Of a stretch of DNA of 7,961 nucleotides, positions 1 through 5,643 are shown one piece after another; the stretch's first letter is position 1, and every line of letters starts with the position of its first letter. Position numbers and translations under genes: made by a program. Location of the stretch: contig DATFFT010000110.1 of NCBI GenBank assembly GCA_035249905.1, positions 1 through 7,961 of the forward strand, given 5' to 3'. The DNA comes from JAOUEA01 sp035249905. Its GTDB lineage: Bacteria; Actinomycetota; UBA4738; HRBIN12. Below the pieces are notes generated by a model. That model saw nothing but the letters and a program-made list of their open reading frames with translations, had not been told where the DNA came from and did no database searches.

Positions 1-23
1 CCGGCGACCGCTCCCCCCGTGGG

Positions 24-44
24 CGGATCGCCGGGGCTGATCCG
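24..44 (-). terminator. Weak hairpin just after the PilP-like gene
   Basis: CGGATC (24-29) and GATCCG (39-44) can pair around a 9-base loop seven bases after the stop of the PilP-like gene. There is no T-tract and only six pairs. The 50 bases beyond that gene hold no coding signal I can support. Confidence 0.2.
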
Positions 45-50
45 ACGCGA

Positions 51-668
51 CTACTTGGGCGAGATCGAGCAGAGGATGAAGGACTCGTCCCCGAAGAGGA
101 AGGTCGCGCAATCGCCCGAGACCGACCGCAGCTCGTAGCGCCCACCGTCGAACGTATCGCCGATGCCGATGTTGCTGAAGACCCGGCCGTCGACCTCCAC
201 CTGCACCATCGGCTCGCCACCGACACGGAACACCGAGAGCAGTACGACCGTCTTGCCGCCGACGACCTCGCTGGAGCCCCCGCCCGGCTGCGTCGGAGGC
301 GAGCTGGTGCCGTTCGTCGGCGGCAGGGTCGTCGTCGTCCCGTTGGTCGGCGAGATCGGTGACGTCGTGGTCGGAGACGTCCCATCGGTCGGCGACGTCG
401 GAGGCGTGGTCGTCGGCGAGAGCCCGGGCGGGATCGAGAAGGGGTCACGGCCGGTGAAGACCGGGATCGGGCTGATGCCGTCGGTCGGAGTGGGCGTCGC
501 GGTGCCGTCCCCGCCCGGTGGCCCGGTCGTGATCGGGGGCAGTGATGGGATCGCGTCGTCGCCACCGCCGCCGGAGAGCACGTTCATCACGAGGAACCCG
601 AGGAGCAGCACCCCGAGCACGACTCCGCCGATCGTGAGGGTCCGCCGGTCACGGGGGGTCAGCGGCAC
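51..668 (-). CDS. PilP/GspC-like periplasmic-type pilus assembly protein with one membrane anchor
   Basis: A 205-residue protein, probably the last subunit of the PilM-N-O alignment complex. A single hydrophobic segment (about residues 11-32) follows a short basic N-terminus. Then comes a Gly/Pro/Thr-rich stretch, the motif GRDPF (73-77), a Ser/Thr/Pro repeat linker (84-134) and a small beta-rich domain (135-201) containing VVLLSVFRVGG and VFSNIGIGD. The RDPF motif before a short beta domain is typical of PilP and GspC homology-region proteins. That family match is from memory, and the C-terminal domain is too short to be certain. There is no lipobox cysteine, unlike classical PilP; the only cysteines are 187 and 200, which could form a disulfide. 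The start is GTG at 668, one base after the pilO stop, with GGAGGGG seven bases upstream. It is the last gene of the unit in view. Alternatively it is a lineage-specific pilus protein without true homology to PilP. Confidence 0.72.
   Translation of the reverse strand: MPLTPRDRRTLTIGGVVLGVLLLGFLVMNVLSGGGGDDAIPSLPPITTGPPGGDGTATPTPTDGISPIPVFTGRDPFSIPPGLSPTTTPPTSPTDGTSPTTTSPISPTNGTTTTLPPTNGTSSPPTQPGGGSSEVVGGKTVVLLSVFRVGGEPMVQVEVDGRVFSNIGIGDTFDGGRYELRSVSGDCATFLFGDESFILCSISPK
306..419 (-). repeat. 42-bp (14-residue) tandem repeat in the linker of the PilP-like gene
   Basis: Codons 84-97 (SPTTTPPTSPTDGT) and 98-111 (SPTTTSPISPTNGT) are two full copies of a 14-residue unit, and 112-121 (TTTLPPTNGT) is a partial third. 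At DNA level 378-419 and 336-377 share 33 of 42 bases by my count. The repeat encodes an extended Ser/Thr/Pro spacer between the RDPF motif and the C-terminal domain. Such in-frame units can change in copy number and so in linker length. Confidence 0.75.
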
Positions 669-669
669 G

Positions 670-1290
670 TCAGGTCCCCTCCGTCGGCGCGGCCGCCGCG
701 TCCTCGGTCGGGCCCGGCACGGATCCCGGGCCGGCGCTCTGGTCGCTCGTGTACAACACGACGCTGGCCTGCATCTCGAGCAGGTTCGTGACCGTCGTGA
801 CCCCCTCGCCGCCGCTCGGCGCCAGCGCGACGTTCACGACCTTCGCGGCCCTGGGGAGCGTCTCGATGCTGTACAGGAACTCCGTCAGCTGGAAGTAGCC
901 GCCGGTGGCGGTCACCGCCAACGGGATCGTCGACAACCCCGTGGCGGGATCGAGCGTGGGGGTTCCCGGGGTGAGCGTCGCCAACGTCACCCCGGTGTCG
1001 GTGGAGGCGTTCTTGATCAACAGGAGCAGCCCGGGCTCGTCGGCCGTCGGGGGGATCTGCCGCTCGACGTCGCGGATGATCGCGCGTGCCTCGGGCGCGG
1101 CCGCTTCCGCCTGCTCCAGCGCGGCCAGCTGGGATTCCAAGGTTCCCTGCTGGCCCTCGGCCGCCGCGAGCTCGTCGTTCGCCTCGGAGACCTGCCCCAT
1201 CTTGGGCAGGACCAGGAAGAACACGACCAGCAGCACGAGCGCCAACGCCCCGGCCCCGGCGATCAACGGCCCCCGGCTACCCCGCAGCAT
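670..1290 (-). CDS. pilO: Type IV pilus inner-membrane component PilO
   Basis: PilO pairs with PilN through coiled coils and ferredoxin-like domains to form the membrane scaffold linking the cytoplasmic motor to the pilus. Numbered from the ATG, this 206-residue protein has one transmembrane helix (8-29), a heptad-like Ala/Glu/Leu coiled coil (about 31-75) and a ferredoxin-like domain (about 78-182) with ERQIPPTADEPGLLLLI at its entry, as in the PilO family. It ends in a Gly/Pro/Ala/Thr-rich tail. I chose ATG at 1290 because AGGGGAGGTG sits six bases upstream. A longer in-frame start, GTG at 1311, adds MAGEVRP but has only a weak, distant GAGG. With the ATG start the gene overlaps pilN by 14 bases, implying translational coupling. 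The PilP-like gene follows after one base. Sequence identity within PilO is usually low, so the call rests on topology plus gene order. Confidence 0.88.
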   Translation of the reverse strand: MLRGSRGPLIAGAGALALVLLVVFFLVLPKMGQVSEANDELAAAEGQQGTLESQLAALEQAEAAAPEARAIIRDVERQIPPTADEPGLLLLIKNASTDTGVTLATLTPGTPTLDPATGLSTIPLAVTATGGYFQLTEFLYSIETLPRAAKVVNVALAPSGGEGVTTVTNLLEMQASVVLYTSDQSAGPGSVPGPTEDAAAAPTEGT

Positions 1291-1909
1291 CGGCCGCACC
1301 TCCCCTGCCACGGTCCGTGACGACCTCGTCGGTGAGGTCCACGCTCATCGAGTAGTCGAAGCCGTTGACCTCGGCGTTCCTGGTGACCGTCGTCATCCAG
1401 GGGTTCACCCAGCCCTGCACCTGCTCCAGCCGGGTGAGGAACACCGAGAGGCTGTCGATGCTGACGGCCTTGCCGCCGCCGGTGATCGATCCGACCAAGC
1501 CCGCCTGCGCGCCGGTCGCGGCCGGATCCTCCGCGGCGAGATCGGCGGTCTGCAGCGTCAGGGTGTCGACGTAGGCGTCGGACGGGATCACGCGTGAGAA
1601 GTCCATCAGCAGCGCCGAGAACGAGACCTCGCCCGCGAACGCGCTGCTCAGCAGCTCCTGCTGAGCCTGCGCCCTGGCCTGCAGCTCGGCGAACCGCTGC
1701 TTGTCGGCGATGCTCGCCTGGATCGAAGCGTTCGTCGCGTTCTGCGCCTCGATGTCGTCGTTCACGCCGCTGAGCTCGTTGGACTTCAGCAGGTAGAAGC
1801 CGAACACGAGCACGAGCGCGAGGAGCCCCGCCAGGATGACCCCGGAGGTCAGTCGCCGATACCGCTGAGCCTGCAGGATATCGGGGGGAAGGAGGTTGAC
1901 CTGGCTCAC
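1277..1909 (-). CDS. pilN: Type IV pilus inner-membrane component PilN
   Basis: PilN couples cytoplasmic PilM to the membrane complex. The 210-residue protein starts MSQVNLLPPDI; the conserved NLLP tail (residues 5-8) is the known docking peptide that sits in the PilM groove. It is followed by a basic patch (QRYRRL), one transmembrane helix (about 21-41), a coiled coil (43-85) rich in Gln and Ala, and a ferredoxin-like domain (about 95-195) with FSRVIPSDAYVDTLTL, a common PilN segment. Length and order match the family. The start is GTG at 1909, whose bases overlap the TGA of pilM (GTGA, 4-nt overlap), with GGGAGGAG just upstream, so translation is probably coupled to pilM. The stop is TAG at 1279-1277. 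The C-terminal tail (about 198-210, Gly/Ala/Asp-rich) has no obvious structure and coincides with the overlap into pilO. Confidence 0.92.
   Translation of the reverse strand: MSQVNLLPPDILQAQRYRRLTSGVILAGLLALVLVFGFYLLKSNELSGVNDDIEAQNATNASIQASIADKQRFAELQARAQAQQELLSSAFAGEVSFSALLMDFSRVIPSDAYVDTLTLQTADLAAEDPAATGAQAGLVGSITGGGKAVSIDSLSVFLTRLEQVQGWVNPWMTTVTRNAEVNGFDYSMSVDLTDEVVTDRGRGGAADAAG
1297..1306 (-). promoter_or_regulatory. Ribosome binding site that decides the pilO start
   Basis: On the minus strand AGGGGAGGTG lies six bases before ATG at 1290 and inside the end of pilN. It is downstream of the alternative GTG at 1311, so it can only serve the ATG. This supports the 206-residue form of PilO over the 213-residue form. 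Confidence 0.7.
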
Positions 1910-3024
1910 TGGCTCCTCCCGGGGATCGCGAGCCCCACGGCGACCGCGAGGACCGGTTCCGCCTCGGCGAGCGCCTCCTCGGACAGCGAGAGCTGCGAGC
2001 GGGCGTGCTGGAACACGCGGCCGACGTCGACCTGCACCGGGATGCGTTGCCGCAGCAGCTCGAGGAACCCCTCGAGCTTGGAGCCGCCACCGGTCACCAA
2101 CACCCTGGCGATGCGCGCCCCCTGGGCCTGCGCCGTGTAGAACTCGAGCGACGAGCGGATCTCGTCGACGAACGTGCCCGCCCGCTGCATCGCGATCTCA
2201 CGAACGCGGCCGACGTCGTGCCGTCCGGGTCGAGCCGGTTTCTCCTCGTCGGGCCTGTCGGGCCGGCCGATGTCCTCGTCGGGCTCCTCGATCTCGACGT
2301 CCTCGCCTCGCTTCAGCCGCTCAGCGACCTCGTCGTCGACCCCGATGCCGCGGGCGATCGCGAGCGTCACGTCGCGGCCGCCCGACGGCAGGATGCGGAC
2401 GAACCGCACCGTGCCCCCCGCGTGCACGACGATGTTCGTGACGTGGGCGCCGACGTCGATCACCGCCTCGTCGCCCTCGTCCTCCAGGTCCATCCCCACG
2501 CCGGTCGTGCCGATCGAACGCACGAGCGCGAAGGGCACGAGGTCGAGGCCCACGGGCTCGAGCTTGGCCCCGGTCACCGCGGCGACCACCTGGTCGACCA
2601 TCTGACGCTGGGCTGCCACGAGCAGCATGCGCAGCATCTTCCGGTCGTCCTGCTCGAACTCGCCGATCGGGTCGTAGTCGAGCACCGCCTCGTCGACCGA
2701 CATCGGGATGAACTCCTGCACCTGGAAGCCGAGCGAAGCCTTGAGCTCCTTCTCGGGCAGGTAGGGCAGGGCGATCTCGCGCACGACCACGCGCTGGTTC
2801 CCGACGCCCATGTTCACCTGGCGGGTCTTGAATCCCCCGCGCTCCCAGAGCTCGCGCAGCGCCGCCGTCACCAGCTCCGGGTCCTTGACCTCACCGTTCT
2901 CGACCGCGCCCGCGGCGAGCGGCACCTGCGCGGCCTTGACGATCGTGGGTGGGTCGCCACCGGCGAGCTCGACCGCACGCACAGCGGTGGAACCGATATC
3001 GAGACCGATCCGCCCCTTCGCCAC
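1906..3024 (-). CDS. pilM: Type IV pilus assembly ATP-binding protein PilM (actin-like)
   Basis: PilM is a cytoplasmic FtsA/actin-fold protein that binds nucleotide and the N-terminus of PilN. This 372-residue protein has the first phosphate loop, GLDIGSTAVRAVEL (7-20), the second, VIDVGAHVTNIVV (188-200), and the adenosine-binding segment VLVTGGGSKLEGF (308-320). The segment with KASLGFQVQEFIPMSVDEAVLDY (95-117) is also typical. Length is close to the usual 350-370. An Asp/Glu/Arg/Pro-rich stretch at about 240-270 (GEDVEIEEPDEDIGRPDRPDEE) looks like a disordered insertion. The start is GTG at 3024, directly after the TAG of the upstream regulator gene, with GGAGGG seven bases before it inside that gene. 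The stop overlaps the pilN start. The gene opens the conserved pilM-N-O series, so the assignment is firm. Confidence 0.95.
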   Translation of the reverse strand: MAKGRIGLDIGSTAVRAVELAGGDPPTIVKAAQVPLAAGAVENGEVKDPELVTAALRELWERGGFKTRQVNMGVGNQRVVVREIALPYLPEKELKASLGFQVQEFIPMSVDEAVLDYDPIGEFEQDDRKMLRMLLVAAQRQMVDQVVAAVTGAKLEPVGLDLVPFALVRSIGTTGVGMDLEDEGDEAVIDVGAHVTNIVVHAGGTVRFVRILPSGGRDVTLAIARGIGVDDEVAERLKRGEDVEIEEPDEDIGRPDRPDEEKPARPGRHDVGRVREIAMQRAGTFVDEIRSSLEFYTAQAQGARIARVLVTGGGSKLEGFLELLRQRIPVQVDVGRVFQHARSQLSLSEEALAEAEPVLAVAVGLAIPGRSQ

Positions 3025-3231
3025 CTACGAGCCCTCCACGCGGACCGAGCGTTCATCGAGGAAGCTCCGCAGCTCCGACTCGCGGATGCGGTAGCCCTTG
3101 CCCACGCGCACCGCAGGCAGCTCTCCGCTCTTGATCAGCCGGTACACGGTCATGTTCGAAACGCGCATGCCCGCTGCGACCTCCGCGACCGTGAGCAACG
3201 CCCCGGTCACGAACGGCTGTCCCTCGGCCAT
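3025..3231 (-). CDS. Small BldC/excisionase-type helix-turn-helix DNA-binding protein
   Basis: A 68-residue protein made almost entirely of one MerR-like winged helix-turn-helix of the excisionase family: LLTVAEVAAGMRVSNMTVYRLIKSGELPAVRVGKGYRIRESELRSFL runs over residues 12-58. The first helices are VAEVAAGMRV and NMTVYRLIKSG, and the wing is VRVGKGYRIR. It lacks the coiled coil and effector domain of full MerR proteins, so it is likely a plain DNA-binding unit like Streptomyces BldC (also about 68 residues), which binds direct repeats as head-to-tail oligomers. The ATG at 3231 has GGAGGG six bases upstream. The gene abuts pilM with no gap, so it is co-transcribed with pilMNO, and a 9-bp direct-repeat array lies immediately upstream. 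I infer a transcription regulator of this unit, probably self-regulating. A phage excisionase role is unlikely because no integrase or att site is visible. Confidence 0.85.
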   Translation of the reverse strand: MAEGQPFVTGALLTVAEVAAGMRVSNMTVYRLIKSGELPAVRVGKGYRIRESELRSFLDERSVRVEGS

Positions 3232-3243
3232 GCCGTTCCCTCC

Positions 3244-3279
3244 GTCACTTCAGTCACATGGGTCACATGGGTCACATGA
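3244..3279 (-). repeat. Four head-to-tail 9-bp direct repeats, candidate operator for the BldC-like regulator
   Basis: Read on the minus strand the units are TCATGTGAC, CCATGTGAC, CCATGTGAC and TGAAGTGAC, with no spacers. Three are near-identical and the last is degenerate but keeps GTGAC. The array ends exactly where GGAGGG of the regulator gene begins (3243-3238). The period of 9 bp is close to one DNA turn, so successive units face nearly the same side, which suits cooperative binding of a small MerR-like protein. The repeat is directly seen; its role as operator is inference. Confidence 0.75.
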
Positions 3280-3281
3280 GC

Positions 3282-3309
3282 CTCAACAGCAGACAGGAGT
3301 GCTGTTGAG
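3282..3309. promoter_or_regulatory. 10-bp perfect inverted repeat in the pilD-regulator gap
   Basis: CTCAACAGCA (3282-3291) and TGCTGTTGAG (3300-3309) are perfect complements around the 8-base loop GACAGGAG. It lies just upstream of the direct-repeat array on the minus strand. It has no T-tract on either side, so it is not a standard intrinsic terminator. It could be an operator dyad, a 5' leader hairpin or a stem ending readthrough from pilD. Confidence 0.55.
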
Positions 3310-3316
3310 CCTGCTC

Positions 3317-3345
3317 ACGAAACATCAGGCCACAGGGCAAGTCAA
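3317..3345 (-). promoter_or_regulatory. Weak sigma70-like promoter candidate for the regulator-pilMNO unit
   Basis: On the minus strand TTGACT (3345-3340) is followed after 17 bases by TTTCGT (3322-3317). The -35 hexamer is good but the -10 matches the consensus at only three positions. If used, transcription would begin near 3310 and the leader would hold the inverted repeat and then the direct repeats. Transcription may instead start nearer the repeats. Confidence 0.22.
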
Positions 3346-3366
3346 ACACCCGCAGGAAGCTCGGAG

Positions 3367-3393
3367 CGAACGTGTGTTCGGCCTGGTCAGGCC
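3367..3393 (-). terminator. Two small adjacent hairpins just after pilD
   Basis: CGAAC-GTGT-GTTCG (3367-3380) and GGCCT-GGTC-AGGCC (3380-3393) are perfect 5-bp stems with 4-base loops, the second beginning six bases after the pilD stop on the minus strand. There is no T-run. They could weaken readthrough or protect the upstream transcript, but stems this short can occur by chance in GC-rich DNA. Confidence 0.28.
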
Positions 3394-3398
3394 ATGTT

Positions 3399-4178
3399 TC
3401 AGGGCCCGAACGAGCCCAGGTACCAGTCGGCGATCCGCTCCCCCCAGAACGCCGCCACGACCGCCCCGGCGGCCATGTAGGGGCCGAACGGGATCATCGC
3501 CTTACGGTTGCGACCCATCGCGAGCGCCACGATGCCCCCGACCCCACCGAACAGCACGGCGCCCGCCGCCGCAACCCCGATGTAGCGCAGCCCGATCGAA
3601 CCGAGCACCACGCCGATCACGAGGGCAAGCTTCACGTCGCCCATGCCCATGCCCCGGGAGACGAGCGCGACCAGGAAGAGGCCTCCCCCGTACAGGAGCG
3701 ACCCGATGAGCCCTCGCACCGGGTCGGTTCCCCCGTCGAACATCCACGCGAGCGCCACGTACCCCGCGAAGCCCAGGAACGCGGGGTAGGTGATGCGGTT
3801 GGGGATGATGCGCCGCTCGATGTCGATCCACGTGATCGCGGGCATCAACGCGAGGAAGAGCGCCACCATCACCGCGATCCACGGGCGGTCGTAGGTCGCC
3901 GCAGCGCCGGCCACCAACAGCGCGGTCGAGAGCTCGAGCAACGGGTACATCACGGAGATGCGCTCCGCGCACGTCCGGCAGCGACCGCCCAACAGCAGCC
4001 ACGACACGACCGGCACGTTGTCGCGGTTGCGGAGCTCCGTGCCGCACCGAGGGCAGCGCGACCGCGGCCGCAACACGCTTTGGCCCTCCGGAACCCGCAC
4101 GACGACGACCGTCATGAAGCTTCCGATCGCCAGCCCGAACGGGAAGGCGACGAGCGCGCGGAGCCAGGACTCATCCAT
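3399..4178 (-). CDS. pilD: Prepilin peptidase / N-methyltransferase PilD
   Basis: A multi-pass membrane aspartic protease that cuts class III prepilin leaders after the conserved Gly and methylates the new N-terminus. The 259-residue protein has the N-terminal domain opening GSFMTVVVVRVP (19-30; family form GSFLNVVIYRLP, with Thr here in place of Asn). Two zinc-type pairs follow, CPRC (42-45) and CRTC (67-70), joined by VPVVSWLLLGGRC and followed by MYPLLEL. The catalytic aspartates are Asp119 in WIDIERRIIPNRIT and Asp181 in GMGMGDVKL. IPFGPYMA (229-236) closes the peptidase domain. All key residues are present and length is normal, so I expect both activities. The ATG at 4178 has only a weak upstream TAGGG, so translation may be modest or partly coupled to the preceding prepilin gene, 44 bases away. 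Its place after three minor prepilins fits its substrates. Confidence 0.96.
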   Translation of the reverse strand: MDESWLRALVAFPFGLAIGSFMTVVVVRVPEGQSVLRPRSRCPRCGTELRNRDNVPVVSWLLLGGRCRTCAERISVMYPLLELSTALLVAGAAATYDRPWIAVMVALFLALMPAITWIDIERRIIPNRITYPAFLGFAGYVALAWMFDGGTDPVRGLIGSLLYGGGLFLVALVSRGMGMGDVKLALVIGVVLGSIGLRYIGVAAAGAVLFGGVGGIVALAMGRNRKAMIPFGPYMAAGAVVAAFWGERIADWYLGSFGP

Positions 4179-4213
4179 CGTTCGCCGACCCTACCGGTCC
4201 TCGTGAGCGTTCC

Positions 4214-4234
4214 CGGGAGGGCTCAGACCTCCCG
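4214..4234 (-). terminator. GC-rich 7-bp hairpin straddling the pilX-like stop codon
   Basis: On the minus strand CGGGAGG (4234-4228) and CCTCCCG (4220-4214) pair perfectly around a 7-base loop containing the TGA stop (4225-4223). No T-tract follows, and pilD begins 36 bases later. It may be a partial terminator, a processing or stability element separating prepilin and pilD expression, or chance. Confidence 0.38.
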
Positions 4235-5617
4235 CACGTACTGGATGTCCTGATGGAACCCGGCGATGTCGGTACCGAGCCCCGGCACGAGCACCGGCGT
4301 GTACGTCATCGTGAAGTTGTTGTTGATCGTCACCGTTCCCCCGTAGACCTGGCCCTTCATCTGGTTCTGGTTGGCCATGGTCACGCTGCAGGTCGAGGGC
4401 ACGTACACCACGACGTTCGCGTTGACGTAGTCGGTGTTGTTCAATTCGCTGAAACTCGGGGTCCCGCACGTGGTCCCGACGGGCTTGAGGAACATCAGCC
4501 GCTTCACCGACCCCGACGTGCCTCTCCAGGTCGTCTTGTTCTGCATGCTGATCGTGCCGTCCGTGATGATCGCGAGATCGCCAGGGACATCGACCGTCGT
4601 ATTGTTCGAGATGGAGAACTGGCACGAGGACTCGATGCGCACGACCCGGTTCCCGCTCGTCCACGAGCCGTCCGTGAGGAAATCCTCAGCCAGCGTGCAG
4701 TCGGTGAACGTGCTGATGGTGTAGTCGGCCCAGTCGGCCGGGTCATAGGTGAACGTCGGATACGTCTGGGTCGGAACGTCCGGCAGTGTGTAGTTGGGGT
4801 ACCTGGTACCTCCGACGGCGAGACCGGCCCCGATCGTGCTGCCCGAGTACGCGTCGCTCCCCACCGAGGCCGAGCCCGAGCCGTCGGCAGCGCCGGTGTT
4901 CGTGCGGAGGTCGCCGTCGACCCTCGCGGTGTTGCTCAACGAGATCGCGTTCAACGTCCACAACCCCCCGTAGATGTGGACGCTGTTCGACAGCGTCGCC
5001 GAGCCGTTGGGGACGTAGACGTTCCCCCTGATCTCGGTGCTGTTGCCGATCGTCAGGTTCCCGGTGAGCACGAAGACGTTGCCATCGTTGCCGTTGAGGC
5101 CGTAGACGTCGAAGTTGTTCACGAAGCTCGCGCCGTTGTTCGACATGATCGCGGAGCCGGTGCCGGCGTAGATCGGGCTGAGGCGGGCGAACGTCTCCAT
5201 CTCGCGCGGCACCCCGCCCTCCGACGTGCCGGTCGACGAGACCTTCACGTACTCCGGGTAGTTCTCGTTCGTGAGGGACAGACAGTCCATCTGCGTGGTG
5301 CCGTCGGCCGCGTAGAACGTCGCGTCGGCCGTGAAGCTCGCCTCCGAGGGGCCCGACTTCAGCGTTTGGGTCTTCGTCGTGCAGTCCAACGTCGCGAGCG
5401 GCGTGGTCTGCAGGTCCTCCCACCAAGCGGCGGTGCCCGCCTCGGCGGCGTTGACCGCCGTGAGGCGCCGGCGGTCCAGACCGCTGGAATCCAGGGAATG
5501 GATCGACTGTGCGACGACGATGGTCGAGAGCATGAGGACCACGAAGGCGACCATCAGCGCGACCACGAGGGCCATGCCTCGCTCGTCATCGTGGATCGCC
5601 TGGAGTCTCCGGATCAT
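4223..5617 (-). CDS. PilX-like minor prepilin with a predicted beta-solenoid body
   Basis: A 464-residue prepilin-like protein. The leader MIRRLQAIHDDERG is followed by the hydrophobic stretch MALVVALMVAFVVLMLSTIVVAQ; PilD would cut after Gly14. Mature position 5 is Val, not Glu, as in PilX and GspK proteins. NAAEAG (56-61) also matches the PilX N-terminal pattern (inference from memory). The body holds two Asn/Gly/Ser/Thr-rich regions (about 157-270 and 325-436) with short strands such as GNLTIGNSTEIRGNVYVPNG, SVHIYGG and GTISMQNKTTWRG, suggesting a right-handed beta-helix or polymer-forming fold. Six cysteines (79, 112, 307, 332, 384, 410) could form disulfides outside the cell. The frame stays open upstream to 5950, but ATG at 5617 has GAGAGG eight bases before it and starts the prepilin leader. 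It follows the PilW-like gene after 26 bases. Likely a tip or minor pilin subunit, possibly adhesive. Confidence 0.85.
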   Translation of the reverse strand: MIRRLQAIHDDERGMALVVALMVAFVVLMLSTIVVAQSIHSLDSSGLDRRRLTAVNAAEAGTAAWWEDLQTTPLATLDCTTKTQTLKSGPSEASFTADATFYAADGTTQMDCLSLTNENYPEYVKVSSTGTSEGGVPREMETFARLSPIYAGTGSAIMSNNGASFVNNFDVYGLNGNDGNVFVLTGNLTIGNSTEIRGNVYVPNGSATLSNSVHIYGGLWTLNAISLSNTARVDGDLRTNTGAADGSGSASVGSDAYSGSTIGAGLAVGGTRYPNYTLPDVPTQTYPTFTYDPADWADYTISTFTDCTLAEDFLTDGSWTSGNRVVRIESSCQFSISNNTTVDVPGDLAIITDGTISMQNKTTWRGTSGSVKRLMFLKPVGTTCGTPSFSELNNTDYVNANVVVYVPSTCSVTMANQNQMKGQVYGGTVTINNNFTMTYTPVLVPGLGTDIAGFHQDIQYVREV

Positions 5618-5643
5618 GGGATTCGCCTCTCGTTCCCGTCTGG

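Noticed and set aside
51..668. PilP lipoprotein
   Set aside because: No cysteine occurs before residue 187, so there is no lipobox; the N-terminal helix would be an uncleaved anchor.
3025..3231. Phage or integrative-element excisionase
   Set aside because: The fold family includes excisionases, but there is no integrase, att-like duplication or phage gene, and the gene is fused by position to pilM.
2005..3279. 424-codon open frame on the plus strand opposite pilM
   Set aside because: It is His/Arg/Leu/Asp-rich with no recognisable domain, lies wholly antisense to a well-supported pilM and regulator gene, and is expected from the third-position GC of the true genes.
3244..3279. Short CRISPR-like array
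   Set aside because: Units are 9 bp with no spacers and no cas genes; this is a tandem direct repeat.
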